Positions 26,708 through 35,295 of a DNA stretch of 64,000 bases are shown here, in pieces. The position numbers were made by a program, and so were the translations under genes. How positions within the stretch are numbered: position 1 is the first letter of the stretch; each line of letters starts with the position of its first letter. This stretch comes from UBA969 sp041694635 (GTDB taxonomy: Bacteria > Planctomycetota > Planctomycetia > Gemmatales > Gemmataceae). The stretch covers positions 1-64,000 of the forward strand of contig JBDNHI010000019.1 in assembly GCA_041694635.1 (NCBI GenBank), given 5' to 3'. The notes below the pieces were generated by a model that saw only the letters and a list, made by a program, of their open reading frames with translations, made no database searches and was not told the origin of the DNA.

Positions 26708-27829
26708 ATGAAGATTGTTGACTTACGCATTACAGGACTTGCAGGTGGAACTGTTGAAGGAGGTTGGGCCAAAGAACTCACCCCTGAAGATGATGTCCAT
26801 ACCATCGTGGAAGTTATCACAGATAAGGGATTGGTAGGTTTAGGCAGTACCTTCACCAGTAGCGACTTGGTTAAAGCTGCTTCCAAACTTCTTCTGCCTT
26901 TCTTGCTCGGAGAGCGTGCAGATGAACCTGCTCGTTTAAGCGAAAAGCTACGACAGAATATGTTTTGGCAAGGCCGAGGCGGTTCTGTCGAACACGCTAT
27001 TAGTGGTATCGATATCGCTCTCTGGGATTTGTTTGGCAAAATCTCGAATCAACCTGTTTCCCGTCTTCTAGGTGGGAATTATCGCAATCAGATCAAACCC
27101 TATGGTTCACTCCTTTTCGATGAACCCGAACCTCTTCGTCTTAAACTCAACGCTGCTATTAAGAATGGATTCAAAGCCATTAAGTTGGGGTGGAAGCCTT
27201 TTGGCAGACGCAACTTTAAAACCGATGAACTGCTGATTCAAACCGCAAGAGAAACCATCGGCCCTGATGTCGAACTTATGATTGATGCTGGCGGCAGTGA
27301 AGCCTTTTGGCCCCACAGTTATAAATGGGCCCTTCGCACTGCGCAAATGCTTGCTGCTTATGATGTCGTTTGGTTCGAAGAAGCATTACCGCCTGATGAT
27401 ATTGCTGGGTTTGCACAGTTAAGAAAAAATTCTCCTGTTCCTATTGCTACCGGCGAAGTACTAACCCGTAGGCAGAGTTTTAAACCACTTTTTGAACAAC
27501 AAGCTGTCGATATTATTCAGCCCGATTGCACCAAATGTGGCGGGTTGACTGAAGCTTGGCGCATCGCTTGGATGGCTTATGACCATAATGTGCTATGGGT
27601 TCCCCATGGTTGGAACACCGCAATTGGTTTAGCTGCTGATATACATTTAGCTTGTGCGATGCCGGTCGCTAGGTATGTGGAGTTCCTTACGCCATCGCCT
27701 TATGTGGATGATTTAATTTGCACACCTTTTCGACCTGATAAAGACGGGTTATTGACCTTGCCTGATAAGCCGGGCCTAGGAATTGAGTTAAATGCAGAAG
27801 CTTTGAAACAATTTGGCATTAGGAAATAA
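26708..27829 (+). CDS. Enolase-superfamily enzyme, MR subgroup (second of two)
   Basis: A 373-residue enolase-superfamily protein and the last gene of the operon. Readable active-site residues are Lys159 in AIKLGW, Asp193, Glu224 (WFEEA), Glu250 (ATGEV), and the Asp273/His300 pair (QPDCTKCGG, VPHGWNT). This is the mandelate racemase layout, with glucarate/galactonate-dehydratase-like neighbours in sequence space. AAGGA lies before the ATG. No clear terminator was found in the 102 bp that separate it from the convergent HTTM gene. Confidence 0.92.
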   Translation: MKIVDLRITGLAGGTVEGGWAKELTPEDDVHTIVEVITDKGLVGLGSTFTSSDLVKAASKLLLPFLLGERADEPARLSEKLRQNMFWQGRGGSVEHAISGIDIALWDLFGKISNQPVSRLLGGNYRNQIKPYGSLLFDEPEPLRLKLNAAIKNGFKAIKLGWKPFGRRNFKTDELLIQTARETIGPDVELMIDAGGSEAFWPHSYKWALRTAQMLAAYDVVWFEEALPPDDIAGFAQLRKNSPVPIATGEVLTRRQSFKPLFEQQAVDIIQPDCTKCGGLTEAWRIAWMAYDHNVLWVPHGWNTAIGLAADIHLACAMPVARYVEFLTPSPYVDDLICTPFRPDKDGLLTLPDKPGLGIELNAEALKQFGIRK

Positions 27830-27931
27830 TTAGATTTAGGTCAAAGTTGTTTTGTGCCATTGTTTTAATTAGTAGAGTAGTAAAAGCACAGTAAAGATAA
27901 TAACTTCTTTCTTGATTAGTAATCTTCGGTT

Positions 27932-29413
27932 TTAAGGCAGTTGAATTTCAACTAAAATTGTTTCGGTCACTTTGGGTAAAAAATCGTTTGCATTAAATGG
28001 TGGAGGAGTTTCTTTTTTCTTAATTACAATTCGACCCGTAATAATTTGATTGTTCTTGTCATGTGATTGATTCCAATGATTCATAAAGAAGCGCAGAATA
28101 GCATCAGAAAATGCCTCGTGGTGAAACTCGTAAAGAGAAAGTAAAAAGAATCGTTTGCGTAAATAAGGGTCGTTTTCTTCCCAGCCAGAGCGTGTGTTTG
28201 GAGATGAAGTTGCACTTTCAGGATGAAGCAAATCAACGGCAGTACCATCGGTTTTAATTCCCAAAAGATTGATCTTTATGCTTTCCCTGCTTATGCTTGG
28301 AGAAAACATGGCCCAGAACTGATCTAGCCCAGTTATCTTGGCTGGTAAGTAAAACCATTCGCGTTGATCGCTGCTATGTGGCGGGTTCAAGTAGCGCTTT
28401 TGATTTAGCACAAGAACATAAAGTAAAAGTCCGAGAATGAGCCAGCGAGAATATTTCATTGCTAAGATTGAAGGTTGATTCGATTCATTAAACCCTTTCA
28501 TCAATTGGAAAGGGAGATATTTGTCCAGAAAATCCCAGAAGCAAGAAGGTAAAAATACCAACCAATAGACCATACACATCGGAGAAAATAAGCCTACATC
28601 CATACAAAAATAAATTCCTAAGTGAAAACCCCACATCATAGCAATTACTAGAAGTCGAATTATTGAATTACCCACTGGCATTAAAATTAAAAAAGGAACT
28701 GCAAATTCAATAAGAAGAGTTTGTTTGGTCAGTAGGCTGAGCAGAGTTGGAAATTGAATCATCCAGTATCCAAAAGGCTTGCTGAAATAATCCATGTTTA
28801 GCACATAGTAAAGCGCGCTGCCATCTCCTACCCATTCATAAGACATCTTGGGAATTGCCGCATTAAAGTAGACAATTCCAAGTTGTAGGATTAAAGCAGC
28901 ACTACCCCAAGAAATAATTCGGTTAGAAGAAAATGGTACAATAGTTTTTTTTAAAGAATCGATACTCCAGCGGGCACCCAAGGGCAAAAAAAGAGACCAG
29001 AACAATGCACAGCGTAACAGCACATCGTTCCCTTGAAGAATCATAGGTTGGCGAGCGTGAGAACCAAGTAGCAGAAAGAGGGAAATCGCAAGGGCCAACT
29101 TGGTGCGGTATCCTACAAGGAGGGAAAACGCTGTAACAGCGCTAAGAGATAAAAGGAAAACCTGCCAAGCTATTGAACCAGATAAAAAATGCGGACTAAT
29201 CCACCAGACGATGCTTAAGGGAAATTCTATTTGCTTGAGCGCTTCTCGTTGCATAACCCCTTGATCGGTGAAGAAGAAAGTCGTTTCTAAAGAAAAAAGT
29301 GTAATTCCCCAGAGAAGTATAAGGGCTAAGCCTATGCGAAATAAGGCAAGGGACCGAAGGTCGAGCGCAAAGATTTCAAGCAAGAGATTTTTAGAAGTTT
29401 GATTGACCTGCAT
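27932..29413 (-). CDS. HTTM domain membrane protein
   Basis: A 493-residue polytopic membrane protein. The first 300 residues contain several transmembrane helices in the HTTM arrangement, with LALFRIGLALILLWG at the start, FFFTDQGVMQ in the first loop and LFLLLGSHARQPMILQGNDVLL. HTTM is named for its distribution and is related to the membrane part of vitamin K-dependent gamma-carboxylase. The catalytic activity of bacterial members is mostly unknown. The C-terminal 140 residues are soluble, including FYLPAKITGLDQFWAMFSP. It stands alone, convergent with the catabolic operon. Confidence 0.85.
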   Translation of the reverse strand: MQVNQTSKNLLLEIFALDLRSLALFRIGLALILLWGITLFSLETTFFFTDQGVMQREALKQIEFPLSIVWWISPHFLSGSIAWQVFLLSLSAVTAFSLLVGYRTKLALAISLFLLLGSHARQPMILQGNDVLLRCALFWSLFLPLGARWSIDSLKKTIVPFSSNRIISWGSAALILQLGIVYFNAAIPKMSYEWVGDGSALYYVLNMDYFSKPFGYWMIQFPTLLSLLTKQTLLIEFAVPFLILMPVGNSIIRLLVIAMMWGFHLGIYFCMDVGLFSPMCMVYWLVFLPSCFWDFLDKYLPFQLMKGFNESNQPSILAMKYSRWLILGLLLYVLVLNQKRYLNPPHSSDQREWFYLPAKITGLDQFWAMFSPSISRESIKINLLGIKTDGTAVDLLHPESATSSPNTRSGWEENDPYLRKRFFLLSLYEFHHEAFSDAILRFFMNHWNQSHDKNNQIITGRIVIKKKETPPPFNANDFLPKVTETILVEIQLP

Positions 29414-29580
29414 AAGAAGTTCGCCGAGGTCGAATGAAGAATAAATTTGCTTAAGTTTGGTCTGGGAAAAAAATCGTTAGTTTTGCCTTAATAGAACAAA
29501 CAAAAGCAATAATATTGTATCTGTTGAAATATACAAAAGAGCAACAAAAATGCAATTTTGTAAAGCTAAGGAAGAATCTT

Positions 29581-30516
29581 TTAATCTAAGTTATTAGAAT
29601 CGACAATAAGACCATCATTACGAACGCAAAGATTTTTAAAAGTGGTGGGATTGCAACCAAAGCGGATGGTTCGAACGGATGCATCAGCAAGGACTGCGCA
29701 CATAACTCCTGAATGAGAAGATCCAAATTGACGAATTCCGGAGCCACCAAAATAACCGCCACTCGTAGTTGAAATTACATTGATATCAGCAGCAGGGGCA
29801 AGCCAAGAACCACCAGATGGTTGGGCCAGCCTTATGGTGTCACCATCACCGCCCCCTGCTCGAACCGCAGGTTCATTGTCATAAAAATCAGTTCCACTTT
29901 CGATGCTTTCTACATTGATTCTTCGTTCGCCAAGCAACAAAGTGTTCGAGGTACCATCCGAAATAGAATTGATGTTAACTTTATAAAAAGTTGGAGTATT
30001 ATTTTCGACCAAAACGCCATCTAGATTGTTGGTGCCTCCGTTACCACCGTAATCGGTAATAGCATCGTTATGATAAGTGCGAACAGATCGCCTAGTAGTA
30101 CAATAGAAATTATTAACAGTAGAAGTATCAAGAGTTTTAAGGATAGCAGCCCCATTGGTCACCGTATTGACATCGGCAAAAATATCTGAGGGCGCAAGTT
30201 TGTATAGATTTTCTTGTTCCATGTAGGGGTAAATATGAAAGGGCCAGTTAAAATAAAAAACACGAACCGCAGGGTTTTCGGTTACCCCTGTGGCTGGATT
30301 TACGAACCCGCCACCTCCTTGAGGAAAGTTGCCTTTGCTATCGTGAAACGAATGCATTGCGAGGCCAATTTGTTTTAAATTATTGGCACAACGCATTCGG
30401 CTTGCAGCTTCACGAACTTTCTGAACAGCAGGCAGCAATAAACCGATTAATATGGCAATGATTGCGATCACCACAAGAAGTTCAATTAAAGTGAAGCCAT
30501 TTTTTTTCGATGACAT
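29581..30516 (-). CDS. DUF1559 prepilin-like exported protein (second)
   Basis: A 311-residue DUF1559 protein with the same N-terminal prepilin signal (MSSKKNGFTLIELLVVIAI) and the paired LLPAVQKVREAASRMRCANNLKQ block as the copy at 12988-13896. The C-terminal hallmark is HSGVMCAVLADASVRTI. The frame opens earlier at 30552; ATG 30516 is chosen because CGAGG lies 7 bp before it and it begins right at the prepilin leader. It follows, 81 bp downstream, a small membrane protein with a carboxypeptidase-regulatory-like domain. Confidence 0.92.
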   Translation of the reverse strand: MSSKKNGFTLIELLVVIAIIAILIGLLLPAVQKVREAASRMRCANNLKQIGLAMHSFHDSKGNFPQGGGGFVNPATGVTENPAVRVFYFNWPFHIYPYMEQENLYKLAPSDIFADVNTVTNGAAILKTLDTSTVNNFYCTTRRSVRTYHNDAITDYGGNGGTNNLDGVLVENNTPTFYKVNINSISDGTSNTLLLGERRINVESIESGTDFYDNEPAVRAGGGDGDTIRLAQPSGGSWLAPAADINVISTTSGGYFGGSGIRQFGSSHSGVMCAVLADASVRTIRFGCNPTTFKNLCVRNDGLIVDSNNLD

Positions 30517-30597
30517 TTTAAAACCTCGCATTAAAATCAACAGATAGGTCATTTGATTGTATACTCTACCGGTTTTAAAAAGAAGGCTTAAATTAAT

Positions 30598-31083
30598 TTA
30601 GCCCTTTGTTTTTAATTCTAGGTTCACAATGTTTTTCCCCGATTTTATTTGAATATTTAAAGGAGTTTTCGCCATCGATTCGTATTGTTTAGGTAAAATA
30701 TTAGTTAATAACCCTTTGTTTTCAGCATTCATTTGATCTTCCCCTGATAATTCCTTACGATTTTTTTGCATCATCTTTGTAACGGTTACCTTGTAGGATC
30801 CAGGTGTAACGCCTTTACCATTGTTACCAAACAAAAGATATTGCCCATTGTCATTACTTTGGGAAGGAATGGGGCCTTCAGCATTTTCAGTATTAAGTTC
30901 AAAAACTATTCGGGAATCAGAAACTTCTAAATCATCTAAAGTAACCTTTCCAGATACGAAACCCTCATTTGAACCAGAGAAAATGATGATCAATAAAAGA
31001 ATAATTAATCCAAGGATTGCAATTGCTGAAAGAACAATTAGCTTTACATTAGGTTCCGAATCTTCTTTACTTTGTTTTACCAT
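30598..31083 (-). CDS. Membrane-anchored carboxypeptidase-regulatory-like protein
   Basis: A 161-residue protein with a short charged cytoplasmic tail, one transmembrane helix (about 14-37, LIVLSAIAILGLIILLLIII) and an outer beta-sandwich domain (GFVSGKVTLDDLEVSDSRIVF ... GSYKVTVTKM). The outer domain resembles the lipoprotein partner at 12513-12956, but membrane anchoring is by a helix rather than a lipid. The frame opens with TTG 31086; ATG 31083 is the likely start. It is first of a pair with the downstream DUF1559 gene. Confidence 0.78.
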   Translation of the reverse strand: MVKQSKEDSEPNVKLIVLSAIAILGLIILLLIIIFSGSNEGFVSGKVTLDDLEVSDSRIVFELNTENAEGPIPSQSNDNGQYLLFGNNGKGVTPGSYKVTVTKMMQKNRKELSGEDQMNAENKGLLTNILPKQYESMAKTPLNIQIKSGKNIVNLELKTKG

Positions 31084-31311
31084 CAAGTTTCACTTTATGT
31101 AATAGATGTGTTAAATTCATTTAAACCCAAAAATTACTTTAAATCAAGAGTAATTGAGGTAATTAAAACTCTTTATTAAACAGGTTTTTAAATGATAGGT
31201 GTTTCTTTAATTTATGAATTCATTGAACTTTCATAAGATATTAATTTATCCCTAAGATTGCTTAGTATAATCTTAAATCATCTGATCAAAACTTTTAAGG
31301 AATGTTATTAT

Positions 31312-32721
31312 ATGTTTAAAATAGTTGTTTCATTTGGCATAATTTTATTGTTATCCGTTTTTATGGTGTTTGGTTTATTCGCATCAGAACCCCAGCCTGG
31401 TAAAAACATTTCGCGAATAGCTTTTGGCTCTTGTGCTCATCAAGATAAGCCCCAACCTATCTGGAATGCCATTCTTAATGATAAGCCCGAGTTATTTGTT
31501 TTCTTAGGTGATAACATTTACGCAGATACCAGCGATATTATGGTGATGCGTGCCAAGTATGCGAAGATGAATGCGGTTGAAGGGTTTGCAAAGTTGCGTA
31601 AATCGATACCGCTGATTGGGATATGGGATGACCACGATTTTGGCAAGAACGATGCGGGCGAGGAATTTGTTCCTAAAGATAAAACGCAAGTTGAACTGCT
31701 CGATTTTTTTGAAGTTGCAAAAGATTCACCTCGAAGAACGCGAAAAGGGGTTTATGAATCCTGGGAGCTTGGGCCACAAGGGAAAAAAGTTCAAATCATT
31801 TTGCTGGATACGCGATATTTCCGAAGTGCTATGAAAAAAGGGCCTGGCCTTTCCTTCCGTGGTAATTATGTAGGTAATTCTGATCCGGGGGCAACGGTTT
31901 TAGGCGATGAGCAGTGGAAATGGCTCGAAGAAAAATTGCGCTCACCCGCTGACCTTCGCATTATTGGCAGCAGCATTCAAGTGGTTTCTGAAGATCACGG
32001 ATTTGAAAAATGGATGAACTTCCCTAATGAACGAGAACGACTTTACAAACTGATTAAAGACACCTCTGCTAGTGGGGTTCTCTTTCTTTCGGGGGATAGG
32101 CATCTGGGCGAAATTTCCGTTATGGATGCTGGATGGGGTTACCCCGTGATCGATGTTACTTCTAGCGGCATTAATCAGGCCAATACAAAATGGCGTAGGG
32201 AAGAGCCTAATAAACATCGCTTTGCTGCTATGCCCTGGGAAAATAATTACGGCATAGTCGATATCGATTGGCAAGCTAAGGATTCTCCTCTTGTAAGTAT
32301 TTCCCTGCGTAATGAAGAAGGAAAGACATCTGCAACTTATCGTATTCCCCTTAAAAATTTGAAAGCCGTTTCGGAAGTGAAGGAAGCGCCCGTTGGTGCT
32401 GGTGCAATTTCTTCTCGTGAAGCTGCAAAACTGGTAGGAGAAAAAGTTGTGGTCGAATTTGAAGTCAAGTCAACCGGCCAGTCTCGTGATAATGGTAAAG
32501 CCTTTATTAATTCCCTTGCTGATTTTCGTGCAGCGGATAATTTCACTGTTGTCCTTGATGCCAAGGCTTTTGAACCCCTTATTAAAACGAATGGGGTAGA
32601 AATTTTTCGTAAGGGTTTGGTAGGCAAGCGTATTAAAGTTGAAGGGATGGTTAGTGAATTTCAAGGGAAATCGCAAATAGAACTTAGTGATCCAAAATCC
32701 TTCAAAATATTAGAAAAATAG
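31312..32721 (+). CDS. PhoD-like metallophosphatase with OB-fold tail
   Basis: An exported protein of 469 residues with a signal peptide (about 1-24). The metallophosphatase domain belongs to the alkaline phosphatase D type (IAFGSCAHQD, GDNIYAD, WDDHDFGKND, GDRHLGE). A separate C-terminal OB-like domain covers about the last 110 residues (ISSREAAKLVGEKVVVEFEV ... GKRIKVEGMVSEFQGKSQIEL). PhoD enzymes release phosphate from phosphodiesters and monoesters outside the cytoplasm. The OB-like tail may bind nucleic acid or another polyanion, which is inference. The frame opens at TTG 31258, but AAGGAA 9 bp before ATG 31312 sets the start. Confidence 0.9.
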   Translation: MFKIVVSFGIILLLSVFMVFGLFASEPQPGKNISRIAFGSCAHQDKPQPIWNAILNDKPELFVFLGDNIYADTSDIMVMRAKYAKMNAVEGFAKLRKSIPLIGIWDDHDFGKNDAGEEFVPKDKTQVELLDFFEVAKDSPRRTRKGVYESWELGPQGKKVQIILLDTRYFRSAMKKGPGLSFRGNYVGNSDPGATVLGDEQWKWLEEKLRSPADLRIIGSSIQVVSEDHGFEKWMNFPNERERLYKLIKDTSASGVLFLSGDRHLGEISVMDAGWGYPVIDVTSSGINQANTKWRREEPNKHRFAAMPWENNYGIVDIDWQAKDSPLVSISLRNEEGKTSATYRIPLKNLKAVSEVKEAPVGAGAISSREAAKLVGEKVVVEFEVKSTGQSRDNGKAFINSLADFRAADNFTVVLDAKAFEPLIKTNGVEIFRKGLVGKRIKVEGMVSEFQGKSQIELSDPKSFKILEK

Positions 32722-32752
32722 GAACCATTCCCTTTTTACCACTACAATACCA

Positions 32753-32773
32753 CCTTAACATTAAGGCTTTTTT
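32753..32773 (+). terminator. Weak terminator after the PhoD-like gene
   Basis: CCTTAA at 32753-32758 and TTAAGG at 32761-32766 form a short stem followed by CTTTTTTAA. The stem is AT-rich and the loop small, so this is only a possible terminator. Confidence 0.4.
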
Positions 32774-32882
32774 AATCTTTGTTTGAACTGGCAAAGCTTT
32801 CTCTTTAAATAACCGAAAAAGTTAACTAAGATAATAGTGTAGTCCTCACCCAAATTTTTGAATTATAAAAACTAGAACACTT

Positions 32883-35228
32883 ATGAAATTTAAATACCTT
32901 TACCTTTATCTTTTATCTAACCTTAGTGCAAGTTTACTATTTGGATACTTGCTTTTACTAGTATTGCCTACCTTCGTCTTGGCCCAATCAGAAGGTAAAA
33001 AAATCTACGATGCCAAATGCTTGGCTTGCCACGGTGCTAAAGGTGAGGGGGTCAAAGGAAAATATAAAAAACTTTTATCTGGAGACCTCACCCCAAATCA
33101 GTTGGCAAAAGTAATTGAAGAAACCATGCCCAAGGATGAACCGGGCAGTATCAATGCAACAAGCTCTCTTGCAATTGCAAAATACATTCACGAAGATTTT
33201 TATTCCTCGATTGCCCGGGAAAGAAATCGCCCCGCAAGAGTGGAACTCAGCAGGCTGACAGTTAAGCAGTATCGCAATACCCTGATGGATCTGGTTGGAA
33301 GTTTTCGAGAAAAAGCAAACTCACAAGAAAAGAGTAAAGGAATTAAAGGGGAATATTTTAAAGCCAGAAACCTTAACAAAGGTGATCTGGTGGAGACGCA
33401 TGTAGATGCTGAGATTGATTTTGATTTCAAAATAGAAGGTCCCATTGTGGGAAAAACCGAACCTCACGATTTTTCTATTCGTTGGGCCGGTGCAATCTTT
33501 GCCCCTGAAACAGGCTATTACGAATTTACGGTTCAATCTAGCCATAGCATTCGACTTTGGGTAAACGATGCTGCAAACCCTCTGATTGATGCCTGGGTAA
33601 AGTCGGGTAAGGATACCGAGTTTAAAGGCTCGCTGTATTTGATAGCGGGCCGTTATTATTCTCTTAAGTTGGATTTCACTAAAGCAAAACAAGGGGTCAA
33701 CGATAATAAAAAACCGAAGGAAGTGCAGCCAGCTTTTGTCAAACTTTTGTGGAAAAAACCTTCTGGGCCCTTAGAAATCTGCCCTAGTGAATATCTGACC
33801 TCAAATACATTCCCTGAGATGTTTATTTGTTCTTCCCCTTTTCCGCCAGATGATGGCAGCCTTGGTTGGGAGAGGGGCGTTACCATATCCAAGGAATGGG
33901 ATCAAGCAACCACCACCGGTGCATTGGAAGCTGCAAAATATATTTCTAAGAAGCTAAATGAATTTACAAAAACCCGAGAGGGAGATGCTCAGAGAGTTGA
34001 AAAAACTATTGAATTTTTGAAAAAGTTTGCGATGCGAGCTTTTGGAAGAAACTTAGAAAATGATGAAACTGCCTTGATTAATAAGGTTATGTTAGAATTT
34101 AAGGAACCCCAAGAAGCTGCGATAAGAGTGATTGTTTGGGTTTTGAAGTCGCCTCAGTTTTTGTACCGTCACGAAGGAGGTGGGGATTTTATTGCCAGCC
34201 AACTTTCGTATACGCTGTGGGATTCAATCCCAGATCAACAGTTGTGGGATGCAGAAACTTCAGGGAAGCTTAAGAATCCTGAATTACTTAGGCGTGAAAT
34301 TGATCGGATGTTATTAGACAGCCGGGCGAAAGAGAAAATCCGTGGTTTCTTTCACGATCTACTTTTGTTAAATCATACTTCTGAACTTAATAAAGATGCT
34401 AAGCGCTTTCCCGATTTTAATCCTTTGCTCGAATCAGATTTGAAACTGTCGCTTGATAAATCTCTCGATGAAATATTCTGGAATAAAGAGAGTAATTTTC
34501 AGAAGTTGTTTTTGGAAGATAGCGTTTTTATGAATCAAAGAATTGCTAAGTTTTATAATCAGAAACTTGATGCAAAAACGGGTTTTGAAAAAATGAATCT
34601 CGATGCTGGAAAACGCGCTGGCATTGTAACCCATCCCTATATGATCTCTATGCTTTCCTACGCTGCAGAATCTTCTCCAATTCATCGGGGAGTTTTTCTC
34701 GCCCGGAGTATTGTTGGAGTTACGCTAAAGCCACCTCCAGAAGCAGTCGCGCCTTTGGCTCAAAGTCTTCATCCTTCTCTCACCACCCGCGAAAGAGTTA
34801 TCATGCAAACCAAAGCAGGCGTTTGCATGACTTGTCATGGCACGATTAATTCTCTGGGCTTTACTCTGGAGCATTTTGACGCTGTTGGCAAACTTAGAAC
34901 CCAAGATAATTCCAAGCCGATTGATACAAGTGGTTCTTATGTATCAAGGGATGGAAAAAAAGTTTCCTTCGATGGTGCAAGAAACCTTGCGCTTTTCCTT
35001 GCTTCTAATCGTGATACTCACCGTGCCTTTACCGAGCATTTGTTCCACCATCTTCTGAAGCAACCTACAAGGGCGTACGGGCCTGAAACATTAGAGCAAT
35101 TAACCGACTATTTCGAAAAAAACTCGTTAAATATGGCAAAGTTAGCTAGTGAGATAGCACGGTTGGGAAGCCAAAAAGTCGTGGCTCAACCCCAAAAATT
35201 GACCAAACAACCTTTGCAATCACCCTGA
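32883..35228 (+). CDS. DUF1592/DUF1588-type cytochrome protein with PA14 insert
   Basis: A 781-residue exported protein with the planctomycete DUF1587-PA14-DUF1595/1592/1588/1585 architecture. A signal peptide (about 1-34) is followed by a cytochrome c-like domain with heme motif CLACH near residue 45. RLTVKQYRNTLMDLVG marks DUF1587. A PA14-like beta domain occupies about 155-310 (GEYFKARNL, FTVQSSHSIRLWVND). A second CxxCH-type motif, CMTCH near residue 650, sits in the DUF1588 region with GFTLEHFDAVG. Such proteins are encoded in pairs with DUF1552 and are thought to work in extracytoplasmic redox or polysaccharide use; activity is unproven. Confidence 0.92.
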   Translation: MKFKYLYLYLLSNLSASLLFGYLLLLVLPTFVLAQSEGKKIYDAKCLACHGAKGEGVKGKYKKLLSGDLTPNQLAKVIEETMPKDEPGSINATSSLAIAKYIHEDFYSSIARERNRPARVELSRLTVKQYRNTLMDLVGSFREKANSQEKSKGIKGEYFKARNLNKGDLVETHVDAEIDFDFKIEGPIVGKTEPHDFSIRWAGAIFAPETGYYEFTVQSSHSIRLWVNDAANPLIDAWVKSGKDTEFKGSLYLIAGRYYSLKLDFTKAKQGVNDNKKPKEVQPAFVKLLWKKPSGPLEICPSEYLTSNTFPEMFICSSPFPPDDGSLGWERGVTISKEWDQATTTGALEAAKYISKKLNEFTKTREGDAQRVEKTIEFLKKFAMRAFGRNLENDETALINKVMLEFKEPQEAAIRVIVWVLKSPQFLYRHEGGGDFIASQLSYTLWDSIPDQQLWDAETSGKLKNPELLRREIDRMLLDSRAKEKIRGFFHDLLLLNHTSELNKDAKRFPDFNPLLESDLKLSLDKSLDEIFWNKESNFQKLFLEDSVFMNQRIAKFYNQKLDAKTGFEKMNLDAGKRAGIVTHPYMISMLSYAAESSPIHRGVFLARSIVGVTLKPPPEAVAPLAQSLHPSLTTRERVIMQTKAGVCMTCHGTINSLGFTLEHFDAVGKLRTQDNSKPIDTSGSYVSRDGKKVSFDGARNLALFLASNRDTHRAFTEHLFHHLLKQPTRAYGPETLEQLTDYFEKNSLNMAKLASEIARLGSQKVVAQPQKLTKQPLQSP

Positions 35229-35295
35229 TTTCATGCTAGACTTTTGTTCCACGCTTATTAAAAATTTGGCCTGTGCCCACTCGAGGATTCTTGCC

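Noticed and set aside
20818..27829. Creatinine degradation operon
   Set aside because: A creatininase-family gene is present, but creatinase, sarcosine oxidase and hydantoinase genes are absent, and three enolase-superfamily genes do not fit.
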